Below, one piece after another: positions 1-11,124 of a DNA stretch of 64,000 nt. Position 1 is the stretch's first letter; every line of letters begins with the position of its first letter. Under the pieces are notes generated by a model. That model did no database searches. It was not told the DNA's origin and was given only the letters and a program-made list of their open reading frames with translations. Made by a program: the position numbers and the translations under genes. The stretch comes from Paratrimastix pyriformis (lineage: Eukaryota; Preaxostyla; Paratrimastigidae), in NCBI GenBank assembly GCA_027972325.1, contig JAPMOS010000009.1:580001-644000 (forward strand), in the 5' to 3' direction.

Positions 1-1471
1 GCACCCTTGCCCACCTCGCGCCTCGGAAGAAGGTGTTCCGTGATATGCAGGTGGGGATCCTTGTCACGGCCTCACTCCACCATCACTTTCTGGTGGTGAT
101 GCCGTGCCGGGTGGGGGTCACGGGGCCGGGGGGATGCAGGCCTTTGTGGCCCAGATGGAGTCGGTCATCGGCCAGGGGCGCCGCCTCGTCCTCGAGCGGT
201 CCGCCCCCATGCCCCCATGCCCCCCAGCCACCATCACGGCACGCCCTTTGCCCACGGCCACCACGCGCGCGGCGCCAACCGTCACCATGGGCATGGACAC
301 GGTGATGGTGGTGCAGGGTGTACGTGAGCCTGGCCGCGTCCATGTTCCAGTGCCTGACCAGGGTCACCGTCGACCCCCGCACCGCACCCATCATGCGCAT
401 GGGTCCGCCCAGCCATGCCGCCCCCTGCCCAGATGCCCCCACAGATGTCCCCCATGCGCCTCGGCATGATCGCTGCCATCCTGCCCGGCATTGCCCCTGC
501 CACCCTCCATCGCCTCCTCGCCCACTCTGCCACCTGACTGCCCCGGTCGTTCCCTTCTTGGGTGACCTCTCTGTGTGTGGTTTGGGCGACCTCTGTGTGT
601 GGTTTGGGTGACCTCTCTGTGTGTGTGGTTTGGGTGACCTCTCTGTGTGTGGTTTGGGTGACCTCTCTGTGGTTTGGGTGACCTCTCTGTGTGTGTGGTT
701 TGGGTGACCTCTCTGTGTGTGGTTTGGGTGACCTCTCTGTGTGTGGTTTGGGTGACCTCTCTGTGTGTGGTTTGGGTGACCTCTCTGTGGTTTGGGTGGG
801 CGCTGGGCGGCACGGCGGGCGGCCCCTCCCCAGAGAACTACCGGCACTTCTCCCAGAGCCTGGAGCCGACCCCGCTGGTGGCCCAGTCCCTGGCCAAGTA
901 CATCCAGGAGGCCAACCAGCAGTTCACCGTCCGCCAGACCCGCCCCCTGCCCCTGCCCCGTCCCCTGCCCCCGTCCCCTGCCCCCGTCCCCTGCCCACGT
1001 CCCCCCCCCCCCCCCCCCCCCCCCTGCCATCTGTCCAAACAGTCCATCCATCCAGGGAGCCACCAGCCCACCGCCTCACCCACCCACCCACCCACTGCAC
1101 ACACCTTTGGGGTCGCGGGTGCAGGTCAACCTGCGGCTCTACGTGACGGCCGTCATCAGGGAAACCTTCGGCGAGCTGCTCGTCCGCACTCCCCGTGCCC
1201 TCCCCATGGCATCCCTCCCCTCCCATGGCCTCCCTCCCCATGGCGTGCCTCCCCCCCCCCCCCATGGCATCCCTCCCCATGGCATCCCCCATGGCATCCC
1301 TCGCTCCCTCCCCCCCCCATGCCCTCCCTCCCAATGCCGGTGGCGCCTGGGTGATGATGATGATGATGATGATTGGGTGATGATGATGATGATTGGGTGA
1401 TGGTGATGGTGGTGATGGTGGTGATGGTGGTGATGGTGGTGATGGTGGTGATGGTGATGATGGTGATGTGG

Positions 1472-1542
<71 letters not shown>

Positions 1543-2243
1543 GGGTGCTGATACTAATGTGATGCTGCTGCTGCTGTCGGTGGTCGTGGGTGGGGCGGGT
1601 GGATGGTGGTACGCAGACCTTCTTCGAGGGCATCGACGCCCAGCTGAAGGTCATCCGGCCCCAGGACGTCCACTTCCAGCCCGGCTTCGAGCGGGCCGTC
1701 TTCGTCAAGGTCAACTCGTGGTTCCAGGCCCACGTCCGTCGCCCCTGCCCCTGCCCGCTGCCCCGCCGTCCTGCAATCCGTCCATCAGGCCACCCTGCCG
1801 GCTCCTCCTCATTCTGTCCCACCTGTGCTGGCTGGGGTCCTGGCTGGGGTGCTGGCATCTTGGGCGGGGCGCCGGTGTGGGGCCTGCAGGCGGAGCGTGG
1901 GCTGCGGGATGTGCACCGGAGCCTCAGCAAGCAGATCGCCGACCAGCACCTGGTGCAGGATGTCTGGGACGGCATCAGGGTCCGACACCGCCCACACCCC
2001 CTCCTGCCCACCCCCACACATGCCGCCTCGTCGCCTCATGGCCACCACCACATATTCCCCTGCCTGCTTCCTTTGCGCAGCTCATCCATCACCATCGTCA
2101 CCGTCGTCATCATCGCCGTCACCATCACCATCATCCAATCATCGTCCAATCTCGTCCAATCATCATCATCATCATCGTCCAATCATCATCAGCATCACGT
2201 CCAATCATCATCAGCATCATCATCATCATCCACTCGTCCCTCG

Positions 2244-2279
<36 letters not shown>

Positions 2280-2520
2280 ATCCGGGTCTCCATTGCGGGC
2301 TGCTGCCGCCTGCCGGGCTGCGGGCTGGCTGCCGGGTTGGGTTTGGGTCTTGGTCTGCAGGAGCCGCTGAAGGAGCGGCTTGTGACGATGCAGCAGCAGG
2401 TGCAGGTATGCTACGGCAGCCAGGACTCCCTCACGCCCAGCCCTCAGGAGGTCGAGGACCTCTTCGTGACCATCCCCGCCACGACTAGGCTCGAGGCGGC
2501 CCCTGCCCCCGACCCCGCTA
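1..2520 (+). CDS. EXOC1: Exocyst subunit Sec3/EXOC1, C-terminal part (5' end outside window)
   Basis: Subunit of the exocyst, the complex that tethers secretory vesicles to the plasma membrane. Exons read by phase: <1-62, 140-198, 317-402, 834-928, 1125-1181, 1617-1733, 1890-1979 and 2361 to about 2520. The joined exons give the C-terminal helical bundle: VGILAFVAQMESVI, then MRMENYRHFSQSL (the family has MMENFHHIF), FFEGIDAQLK, an HLVQDVWDGIR helix and VQVCYGSQDSL. The donors are GTCACG, GTCCGC (four), GTCCGT and GTCCGA, and all phases close. Introns are filled with simple repeats. I could not place the stop: the last exon stays open past a C run at about 2520, so the true end lies between about 2480 and 3140. 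Confidence 0.85.
548..799. repeat. Minisatellite in a Sec3 intron, unit about 22-24 bp
   Basis: About ten head-to-tail copies of a unit containing TTTGGGTGACCTCTCTGTG with variable GT extension. It ends just before the exon at 834. No function is visible. Confidence 0.95.
1350..1545. repeat. GATGAT/GGTGAT trinucleotide microsatellite
   Basis: A nearly pure GAT/GGT trinucleotide tract in a Sec3 intron. Similar ATC/CAT tracts occur at 2090-2235. Apparent reading frames across it encode only homopolymers. Confidence 0.95.
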
Positions 2521-3238
2521 CCACCCCCCCCCCCCCCCCCCCCCCCCCCCCTGCAAGCTCCACTGGCGGCCTCTGTTTTCTCGGCGGAATCTCACTCGCC
2601 GGCCCAAAGTCCCCGGGATCGGTGCCGGGGCCACTCCTCACCCCCCACCCCTCACGGCCGCATGCCGTGGGCACCCGGCCTTCCCCATGCCCATGCCCTC
2701 CATCATCCCCACCCCTCTCGGCAAAGAGAAAGACGAAGACGAAGACGAGGGGACCCCCGCAGCCGCCCGAGCGGATGTCTTCGATCGATGCCCTCCAACA
2801 CCGGGCCGGCCCGGATGGTGAGCGGCAGGGGATGAGGAGCGGGGTGGGAGACACAGCCCACTACGCAACGATCGAGGAGGGTCAGGGGATGGTCAGGGGA
2901 TCAAATACGGTCCACACAGGCAGGCCGGGCTGCAGCTGGTCGGCCGGCGGGGCGCGCCAGAACGGGGGGCTGGTATGGGCGCGCCCACCTGCCCGACGGG
3001 GGATGAGGCCGGTCGGGAGGAGTGGGGGATGGCCGCGGGGGTCCAGCCGCATGACGACGAGACCGTGGGGGGGGGGGGGCTCGGGTCGGGCGTGGGTGTG
3101 TATCGCCCTGGTGGTGGAAGCCAGCCGGCTCAGAGCATGACACCCAGATGCGATGGTGTTGGTTGGGGGGGAGGAGGGCATGGGTGTGTATCACCCGGGT
3201 GATGGCGGTGGTGGCGGTGGTGGTGGCCGCCAGGCGGC
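2521..3238. other. Convergent intergenic stretch between Sec3 and PA28
   Basis: Contains a C run (about 2526-2550), a G run near 3069-3080 and GC-rich unique sequence. It probably holds the 3' UTRs of both genes and possibly the last Sec3 codons. I see no other gene. Confidence 0.5.
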
Positions 3239-4126
3239 TCAGAGCATGGTCGAGGCGCCGTAGTCCTCGACGGGGCGGGGGTTGCGCAGGGTGCGGAGGT
3301 TCTTCTGGATGCTGTCCAGCAGGATGGACAGGTCGTTGCGCAGCTCGAGCCCCCAGACGACCGCGTCCAGGTGTGCCTTGATGTCCAGCTGCCGGATGGC
3401 CTCCCGGTTGTCCTGCAGGAAGGGCAGCTTGGCCAGCTTGCTCACCAGCGAGCCCCGGGTGGCGCTGTACTTGGTCACGGCGTCCAGGAAGTTGTACACG
3501 TTGTCCTCCGTGTGCGAGATGGTCATGATCGTCTGGGCCTGTGGGGCGGGCGGGCGGGGAATGAGCGATGCTTGCCAGCGGGGGGGGGGGAGACACACCG
3601 ACCTGGATGGCCACCCCAAAGTTCCCGCCGCTCGAGGCTGGGGGCACGCTGAGGGTGATCCACACCTTGAGGATGTTCAGCATGTCCAGGGTCGACATGA
3701 CCTCCTTCCCAAAGTTCTCCAGGATGGCCTTGACCACCTGATTGCGTGGGGTCAGTCTTCAAGTGTGGAATGGGAAAACACGGACGGTATTGGTCCCATA
3801 CTGTGTGGTGGCTTTGCACTCTTCAGGAGGAGGGAGAATGCAGCCCGCGAGAACGTCCTCGGTTGAACGGGTGCGGTAATCCTTTTTGAAATGGGCGTGT
3901 TCGGGGGGAGGGGAAGTGAGCTCAAAGAACAAACCTCAACTTGCTGAGAAAGACTCATAATTTTCCTGGGAAGATCGTCACCGATGATTTTGCTGGCCTT
4001 TTGCCAACTCTCTTCGCGGGCGGCCTCGCTGACACCCACCGGGTTGGGAATTGCCGGACGGTCGCTGCGATGGTGCCCAGCGGACACCACAGATGTAGAA
4101 GATGTGCTTTGAGTTGACTTCCTCAT
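3239..4126 (-). CDS. PSME3: Proteasome activator PA28/REG subunit (PSME3-like)
   Basis: Forms the heptameric 11S cap that opens the 20S proteasome gate without ATP. Exons: 4126-3935, 3737-3603 and 3538-3239. The central part reads LKVWITLSVPP...GGNFGVAIQ, matching the PA28 activation-loop region (family GNNFGVSIQ). The last exon holds the conserved helices (TKYSATRGSLVSKLAKLP, then LELRNDLSILLDSIQKNL). The product is about 209 residues, slightly shorter than animal PA28, with a short Ser/Thr-rich N-terminus. Donors are GTTTGT and GTCGGT. A longer 5' end cannot be excluded, because the first exon also has an open alternative frame to 4190. The single copy and its likeness to PA28-gamma suggest a nuclear homoheptamer (inference). 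Confidence 0.9.
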
Positions 4127-4246
4127 TTTCTAGAAAATCTTTCACAGAGTGGGTGCGGTTTTCCTGTTCCTTTCGATATCTCAACAACACCGTGGGAGAT
4201 AGTGTCTCGATCGGCAGATCGCCTTTTCCATTTATCGCTACTTTTC
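4127..4246. promoter_or_regulatory. Divergent promoter region of PA28 and G-alpha
   Basis: Only 120 bp separates the two start codons, so both promoters must overlap here. It is clearly AT-richer than the gene bodies. I see no convincing TATA box. Confidence 0.5.
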
Positions 4247-6462
4247 ATGGGCTGTGGCCAAAGTACCGAATCTAACAACGAAGATGGGGTTCTCAAGCAG
4301 CAGTCATCACAAATTGACGAGGCTCTGCGCAAGGAGCGTCTGGCCGATCAGCAGGAGCAGAAGTTGATTTTGCTGGGCGCCGGTGAAAGTGGCAAAAGTA
4401 CGATTTTTAAGCAATTGAAGCTTATTCATGGCGGTGGTTATTCTGCGAGGGAGCGCGAAAGCTTTAAGGTGATTATCTTCTCGAATTGCATCCAGAGGTC
4501 TCTTTTCCTCTTGTTCTCACCTGAATAATTGGCTTCGACTCAGTATGAAGGCAATGCTTCTCGCAGCCGAACGGTTCCGGATCCCAATTGTTGTTGAAGA
4601 GAATAAGGTCTGACTGGTAGTCTCGGTCGCGTTTTTCCGCACCATTTTTGTTTTTTCAGCCGCGTTGCCAACGCATTATGAGCCTTCTCTCAGCAGACGA
4701 GTTCAACGCGGATATTGCCCAGGATATGCACGCTCTCTGGCAAGACCCCGGCATCCAGGCGACCTTCGCCCGCAAGTCCGAGTTTCAGCTGCACGACAAC
4801 TGCCAATAGTCCGTGACGGCATGCGCCCCCATTCGCATCCCACAGCTCCGAGAGGCATGGCCAGACCGATGCGTCCTTCTTCTTCTCTTGGGGTTTTCAT
4901 CGACTCCTTTCCCATTCGGATGTGCGTCTGTCTCGTCGGGGGGGGATAGCTTCTTCAACCAGATCCTTCAGCTGGGCGCCCCGGACTACTCGCCCACCAT
5001 CGACGATGTGCTCCACTCGCGGGTGCAGACCTCCGGCATCCGCGAGATGCCCTTCACATTCGGCGGCCTCCGCTTCCGGTCATTATCCCCACCCCCACCC
5101 CCACCCCCCCCCCCCCCCCGCTCAAACGCGCACACACGTATGCATAAACGCAGAAATGCATCCAGGACCGTCGCGTGTCGTTTGGCCGAACCTTTGTGCA
5201 TCTCCCTCATTGCGGATCTGCACCCCCCCCCCCCCCCCCCCCGCGCACACACGGGCCAACAGGGTGATTGATGTCGGCGGGCAGCGGAACGAGCGCAAGA
5301 AGTGGATCCACTGCTTCCAGGGGTCACGGCCCTGATCTTCTGCACGTCCCTCTCCGAGTTCGACCAGGCCCGTCCCCGCCTCCTCCCCCGCCTCCTCCCC
5401 CGCCTCCTCCCCCGCCTCCTCCCCCGCCTCCTCCCTCCCCGCCTCCTCCTCCCCGCCTCCTCCTCCCCGCCTCCTCCTCCCCGCCTCCTCCTCCCCGCCT
5501 CCTCCTCCCCGCCTCCTCCTCCCCGCCTCCTCCCCATCCCTGTCAGCACCCGCCGTCGCGCCCTTGTTCACTTTCTCGGACTCGTTTTTTTGGGGGGGCA
5601 CAGGTTCTGGTGGAGGACGAGACCACCAATCGGATGCAGGAGTCCCTGCTGCTCTTCGAGGAGCTCTGCAATTGGTCGGCAGCGCACCCCCCCTCCCTCC
5701 CCTCCTTCCCTCATCGTCCTCTCCATCCCCCTCACCGTCCGATCATCATCATCATCACCCAGTCATCATCATCATCATCATCCAATCGCCTAATCAATCG
5801 TCTTCCACCCCACCAGTAACAACAACATCAGCATCATCCGGCATCCGGTCATCATCCAGTCTTCATCAGCATCCATTGTCAGCATCATCCAAGAATCGTC
5901 CTCATCAATCCTCGGACCTTTGGCTGGCTGTGGGTGCACAGCAAGTGGTTCCGGGACACGAGCATCATCCTCTTCCTGAACAAGCTGGACCTGTTCATCG
6001 ACAAGATCAAGGCCGGCGCCGACCTCCGGGTGTGCTTCCCCGAGTACCGAGGTCCGTCTCCGGGGGGGCGTCGATGTCACCATGGGTGTGGCAGGCGCGA
6101 ACACGTACATTGGGGAGGGGGGGGGGGGGGGGGGTCATGTCTTTCTGGGGGGATGCCGACCTGACGGTGCCCTCTGCCCGCGGGTGTGGCTGGCTGGCTG
6201 GCGTCTCTGCCTCAGGAGGCAACAACATCGATGCCGCCAAGGCCTTCATCCGCGACCGGTTCGTCGAGCTCAACCAGAGCGAGAACAAGCAGATCTACCC
6301 CCACGAGACATGCGCCACCGACACGCAGAACATCAAGTTCGTCTTCGACGCCGTCAAGGGTCTGCTCCCATCGACGTCGACCACACCCCGGATAATTCGG
6401 CTCTACTTTTCCCCGTAGATATCATCCTCCAGATCAACCTGCGCGGCTCCGGTTTCTTCTAA
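4247..6462 (+). CDS. Heterotrimeric G protein alpha subunit
   Basis: GTP-binding switch that couples receptors to effectors at the plasma membrane. Nine exons: 4247-4497, 4544-4607, 4660-4808, 4950-5078, 5263-5367, 5604-5674, 5942-6051, 6216-6359 and 6419-6462. MGCGQ at the start is the usual myristoylation/palmitoylation signal, which fixes the start at 4247. Visible motifs: P-loop GAGESGKST, switch I region RVQTSGI, switch [24 protein letters not shown], and the C-terminus NLRGSGFF. The C-terminal -4 residue is Ser, so there is no pertussis-toxin Cys. Donors are all GTC-type except one GC-AG intron (GCCCGT at 5368). Exon 5 is one base short near a GGGG run at about 5330. Every other phase closes, which points to a sequence error rather than a dead gene. 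Confidence 0.95.
5371..5535. repeat. CCTCCTCCCCG-type tandem repeat
   Basis: Units of 9-11 bp made of CCTCC and CCCCG inside the GC-AG intron of the G-alpha gene. Confidence 0.9.
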
Positions 6463-6824
6463 GCCAAGCGGCAGCCAGACGACGACGTGCCAGCGAGCGT
6501 GTACTTGTTAGCTTTTTACCCCCCACTCGGCGCCCTTTGTTTTCCGACTTCTTGCGATGTGTTTTTTGCGGTTTCTCTGGTTATTTTTTTTATACATCGC
6601 TTTTTCCTGTGAAACACATCTCCACGTTTTTTCTTTGCTCCTCCCTTTTCGCTCAATAGCAGTCTTTGTCGTGACAGCACATCGGCACGCAGGGGGCTGG
6701 TTTGGCAACTGTGAAATCGCCGCGCCGACACCATAATGAGACCTGGAGGTCCGATTCAGCGGTCGCTAGATTCCGGATTGGTTTATTCCACCCTTCGGTT
6801 GGAAACCCCTTCACCGGCAATTTG
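6463..6824 (+). other. G-alpha 3' UTR and ZMAT2 5' region
   Basis: T-rich sequence follows the G-alpha stop (about 6510-6660), probably its 3' UTR and end-formation signals. The part nearest 6825 would hold the ZMAT2 promoter. No further gene seen. Confidence 0.4.
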
Positions 6825-7877
6825 ATGTCTGACCGCCGCGGGCAAGGTGTGGATCAAATTGGTCGGCGCACATGGGATGTCGCCAAGTACGAAAAGCTGG
6901 CCGCCGAGCGAACGGCCCGCGAGTCTCAGGAAATGGAGGAAAAGAGCCTCGGTCTGCATTGCAGCCTTCGTCTCCTTGCTGCGAATCGGCTCCTCTATAG
7001 GGAAACACGGCCGAACTCCACTTAAGGACATAAAGCCGCGCGAGACTTTAAGGCCCCGAGATTTCCGAGTCGATATTGCACAGAATCTCGGCAAAACCAA
7101 AGTCTGTTTGGCATGGAACCTTTTTTTGTTGAACCCCAATAGCTTGTGACGAGTTCTACTGCCCTTCCAGACAGCGGGGGCTTTTGGTGCGAGGTGTGTG
7201 AATGCTTGATCAAAGACAGTGCCAACTGGCTCGATCACCTGAACGGCAAGAAGCGTCTGGACACCGCTGTTCGTTCTTTCAGCCGATTCTTCCCCTCTCC
7301 CAGACCAACGGGCCCTCGGGATGTCGATGCGTGTGACCCGCTCGTCCCTGGAAGACGTGAAAGCCCGCCTGGCGGCCGGGCGGAACCGGCAGGCCGAGAC
7401 CGACGGGATGGACCCCGAACATCGGCACGACAAGACGGGTCTGAGCCGGCTGGCTGTTGCTTTGGGACTGAACACCTCGTCCCCGCGGCAGATCTGGACC
7501 AGAAGCTGGACATCCTGCGGGACCACGAGGAGCGCCTCCGCGAGGCCCGACGGGTGGACGAGGCAGCCGGCGAGGAGAAGGGTCAGCCCGGCGGGGCTGC
7601 CGGCCGGAGGGCTGAGGGAAGGGACGAAGAGGCGGCCAATCGGGAGGCCGACGATGCCACGGCGACCAAGCGGTCGCGTGGGGCCCCAGAGGACGAGGCG
7701 GCAGCAGAGCCGAAGACGCAAGCGGTCGGTTACTGCTGCCCTGGGAACCCGACCGCGTCTTCATCACCTTCTCGTCGGGTGTCATGCTGGGCGGGGCACG
7801 GACAGCAGCCCAATCCCGAGGAAGACATGATGGCGGCCATGGGGCTGCCGGCAGGGTTCGGCTCATCCAAAAAGTGA
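6825..7877 (+). CDS. ZMAT2: ZMAT2/SNU23 zinc-finger protein of the U4/U6.U5 tri-snRNP
   Basis: Spliceosomal protein; in yeast and human structures Snu23 sits by the U6/5' splice-site helix of the pre-B/B complex. Exons: 6825-6951, 7001-7101, 7143-7254, 7304-7438, 7492-7724 and 7806-7877. Conserved blocks in order: RRTWDVAKYEKLA, RPRDFRVDIAQNLGKTK, the C2H2 matrin finger [39 protein letters not shown], and the C-terminal MMAAMGLPAGFGSSKK. Introns are very short (41-53 nt) with donors GTCTGC, GTCTGT, GTCTGG and GTCTGA. The last proposed intron (7725-7805, GTCGGT) is 81 nt and frame-neutral, so it could instead be coding. The charged region before it is longer than in animal ZMAT2. Confidence 0.95.
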
Positions 7878-8196
7878 GGCGCCCCATCCCCGTTTCTCCT
7901 CGGCTCCGTCTTCTCCAACACTACAACTTCTCTTAGCGGTGGGAGAATGGGGGAAGAGTGAGGGGGAAAGAAGGAAACGAACGCGGCGAAAACGAGCGGA
8001 GAACGGGATTTGACCCGAGCCTCCAATAAACAAATCACGGGTAAAGGGCAGAGGGGACGAAAACCAAGGGAGCATAAAAGGGGGCACGACTCAAGGTCGC
8101 AAAGAAAACAAAGCATGATCGGTCCATTAGTTTGACCAAAGAGCACGCAAGAGGCGCAGCTAAAATACAGTGCGAATATCGTCGATGAGAACTGCC
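7878..8196 (+). other. ZMAT2 3' UTR and convergent spacer
   Basis: No protein gene is supported here. It carries the polyadenylation hexamer at 8025 and purine-rich sequence up to the convergent small gene ending at 8197. Confidence 0.5.
8025..8030 (+). terminator. Candidate poly(A) signal AATAAA
   Basis: A canonical AATAAA lies about 150 nt after the ZMAT2 stop codon, in the right orientation for 3' end formation of that transcript. Confidence 0.5.
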
Positions 8197-8508
8197 TTAC
8201 ATGGGGACAAGATCTTGTTGTCCAGCCACTGAGGATGAGGATGTAATGTTCATGCTCCCAAGCAGAGTGGTGAGGGACGCGACTGCAAAAGCGGGCTCGG
8301 AGCTACACAAGATTATAGTGAAAAAAAAACCAGTAGGATCAAGAAGAACGGACGTAGCTGGCCGGTAGAGCGGGTTGTTGCTGGGAACATCGATGTCCAC
8401 GATTTTGCTGCCTTTTTGCATGAGGGGGAGTGATGCCTTCCTTTCGATTTGATAAGGCAAGTCGAGCCAGGGAATCATCCACTGAATCCAAAAAGTCGTG
8501 CGCCTCAT
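8197..8508 (-). CDS. Small two-exon gene of unknown function
   Basis: Two exons (8508-8354 and 8302-8197) join in phase through a donor GTCCGT and acceptor TTGTGTAG, giving about 86 residues. The intron has exactly the genome's splice signature and ends in a pyrimidine-rich tract, which supports a real gene. The product reads SKIVDIDVPSNNPLYRP and then SEPAFAVASLTTLLGSMNI; I do not recognise a family. A later Met at about 8478 is an alternative start. Its first ATG overlaps the PNGase ATG on the other strand (shared CATG), so either the two promoters overlap or one start is further downstream. Confidence 0.4.
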   Translation of the reverse strand: MRRTTFWIQWMIPWLDLPYQIERKASLPLMQKGSKIVDIDVPSNNPLYRPATSVLLDPTGFFFTIILCSSEPAFAVASLTTLLGSMNITSSSSVAGQQDLVPM

Positions 8509-10927
8509 GCACTGGGCCTGGGCAGCACTCTTTGGGGGAGCAGCTTTGCTCTACGCATATTTCTATTACTTGAAACCATTTCTGTCGCGAAGACCCGGTC
8601 GAAATGATTCTCGTCGCCGCGAAGAAATGTCATCGTCGTATCAAGCTCGCCCCACCCCGCAGGCCCCACCACGCGAGGAAAAGGTCGCACTCAAAGCCTC
8701 ATGCACTGTTCCGTTCGTCGACAAAGACCCGGAGCTGACACGACGCCTTGAGGCCATGCACGCCCGGGTGCAACGCGTTGCCGACGAGCGGTACGCCCGG
8801 GAGTCAGCCAACCTCGAGCGGCTGGGGCTCTCTCGCACCATTAAGACTCGCTCACCTCCGCCGGTGCCCGCTGCTACCCCCGCCCCGGAGGCAACAGCCA
8901 CCCCAACCCCGTCCTCATCGCCGAACGACGACGCGGAGCGGGAGGCTCGCCGGAAGGCCCACCTGGAGGCCTGCCGACAGGTCTGCGTCGAACGATGCGC
9001 ATCACATGGCCAACCGCACCACGCATCCCGCAGCGAGACCTGCCCGGGCTGGTGTGGGAGGGCCCCGTCCAGGAGGAGGTCGGCACCTCGAGCGCCCCCG
9101 ACCCGGCCGTCGTGGCGACCACCGTACCCCTGGCGTCTGCCCCTCCCCAGGAGCGTGCCCGGCGCCAGGTTCGCTGGATGCAGCGGGTCAACGGGACGGT
9201 GGACCTGACCCAGGCATACGAGGACCCCACTCTCCAGGTCTCCCTCCCCGCACCCGCACCCGCACCCGCACCCGCACCCGCACCCGCACCCGCACCCGCA
9301 CCCGCACCCGCACCCGCACCCGCACCCGCACCCGCACCCGCACCCGGTCCTTGCCCCCCCCCCCCCCCCCCACGCACATACACACGCCGCTGCCCACACG
9401 CCGCTGCCCACACGCCGCTGCCCACACGTCGCTGCCCACACGTCGCTGCCCACACGTCGCTGCCCACACACCGCTGCCACACGCCGCTGCCCACACGCCG
9501 CTGCCCACACGCCGCTGACCCGACCATACGCCGATCCATTCTCCTCTCCACGCTCTCCTCGCGCCCATTCCCGCCCCGCCCACGGGACCATGACGGCCGC
9601 CAGGCCCAAGCGCGCCAGTGCATCCCGGTGGCCCTGCTGATGCAGCGCGCACGGGCCTCGCTCCAGGCCGACGGAAAGCCGTCCGCACACCCCGCCTCCC
9701 TCCCCCCCCGCTCTGCCCTCCCTCCCGACAGACGCCATCCTCACCCCACCGTGCTGCCCTCTTCCTCCCTCCCGCCGCAGCCTGGCGCCCGAGGCGACCC
9801 CCGATGCGGACGCCCTGGCCCTGGAGCTGGTGCGCTGGTTCAAGAACGACTTCTTCACCTTCGTCCCGACCAAGGGCTTCCCTTGCTCGTGCGGCGCCCC
9901 GTCCGTCCCCGCTGTCCTGCTGGCTGCCTGTCCCCCGTTGGGAGCGGTGGACATCACCCGGGTGGCATCACTTCAAATCTGTCCCCTTCCCGAACGCACC
10001 CCGTGGGAGTGCAGCTGCGTGTCGCGCGGGATGGCCGAGCCGTGGCCCGAGGAGGCCGCCTACCGGTGCCAGGTGGTCGAGGCCTGGGAGTGCCCCTGCT
10101 GCCGGACCCTGAACCGCTTCCCGCGATACAACGACTGCCGCAAGCTCCTCGCAACCCGCCGCGGCAGGTGCGGCGAGTTTGCTAACGTCCGCACGCCATC
10201 CGCATGCCGCCGGCTGGTGAGCTGGGGCAATGGAGACCGGGGTGGGGTGGGGGTGATGGAGACTGTGACCGGGGTTTTGTCTGGCCCCCCCTCACGCGCC
10301 CCCTCGTGACCACCCCCACTGGCCCCCCCCGCTGTGTAGTGCTTCGCTCTGTGTGCCCGCTCGCTGGGCTACGACGTGCGCCTGTGCACCGAGTGGAGCG
10401 ACCACATCTGGGTGGAGCTCTACTCGCGGCCCCGGGGCCGCTGGGTGCACTACGACCCCTGCGAGGGCTGCAGCGACACGCCCCTCATGTACGAGTGCGG
10501 CTGGGGCAAGCAGATCAGCTACGTCATCGCATGCAGCTGTCCGCCTCCCCCCGCTTGCTCTGTCTCACTCACTCCGGCACTGCTACCCGTCCCCCCTCCA
10601 AGATGTCTCACTCACCCCTGGCACTGCTGTCTGTCGGCCATAGTCGAGGGCATCTGCGATGTGACGTGGCGCTACACCAAGGACCCCGCGGCCGTGCTCG
10701 AGCGCCGGCAGGAGGTCACCGAGGAGTATGTCACCCGGGCCGTGTCCACCCACAATATGAAGATTCTCCGCTACGTGGCCCCCACCCGGCGGGAGGTTCT
10801 GCTGGCCCGATGGGCCGCCGAGCAGCAGGAACTGGAGGCCCGCCGGCAGGCCACCCCCGAAAATCTGAGTGGCCCCGCGGCCGGCACGGCCGAGGTTCAG
10901 CCCAGGCTTAACTTGGGGCGGCAGTGA
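8507..10927 (+). CDS. NGLY1: Peptide:N-glycanase (PNGase/NGLY1), with N-terminal membrane anchor
   Basis: Removes N-glycans from misfolded glycoproteins during ER-associated degradation. Seven exons: 8507-8980, 9034-9237, 9604-9680, 9781-9900, 10015-10186, 10340-10538 and 10644-10927 (1530 nt, 509 aa, all phases close). The transglutaminase core is complete: zinc cysteines (CSCG, then CPCC), NRFPRYND, catalytic Cys in RCGEFAN, catalytic His in SDHIWVELY, catalytic Asp in YDPCEG, then WGKQISYVIA and DVTWRY. Residues 2-24 (HWAWAALFGGAALLYAYFYYL) form a hydrophobic segment followed by KPFLSRRPGR, a signal anchor not seen in the usual soluble enzyme. I see no N-terminal PUB or C-terminal PAW domain. 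Donors are GTCTGC, GTCTCC, GTCCGC (three) and GTCCGT. Confidence 0.95.
9248..9520. repeat. CCCGCA hexamer tract plus CCCACACGCCGCTG-type tandem repeat
   Basis: Two adjacent arrays in one PNGase intron: pure CCCGCA hexamers (about 9248-9348), a C run, then about nine copies of a 13-15 bp unit around CCCACACGCCGCTG (about 9376-9520). Confidence 0.95.
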
Positions 10928-11124
10928 AATGGGCGGCTTTGAGCCCAAGAGCATTTTGTGAATTGACGATAGCGATTGGAGGAAGTTGATGGGAAGAAAG
11001 AATGGGACAAAACACTTGCCGAACCGTTCCGGCCAGGGGGAGGGTTGAGTAAGGAGGCGAGCGATCCAAAAAAAGCGCGCCGGAAATAGCGTCTTGCACC
11101 GCATTGGATTCCCACTGCTGCCGG

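Noticed and set aside
51-139. Sec3 intron starting at GTGGGG (51)
   Set aside because: A GTCACG donor at 63 keeps phase and restores four conserved residues (VGIL) before AFVAQME, matching the family better.
548-799. Regular direct repeats resembling a CRISPR array (also 59905-60130)
   Set aside because: Units are contiguous with no unique spacers, in introns of a eukaryotic gene: ordinary minisatellites.
5263-5367. Calling the G-alpha gene a pseudogene because of the frame break
   Set aside because: All motifs, eight splice junctions and the remaining phases are intact; a one-base error at GGGG is simpler.
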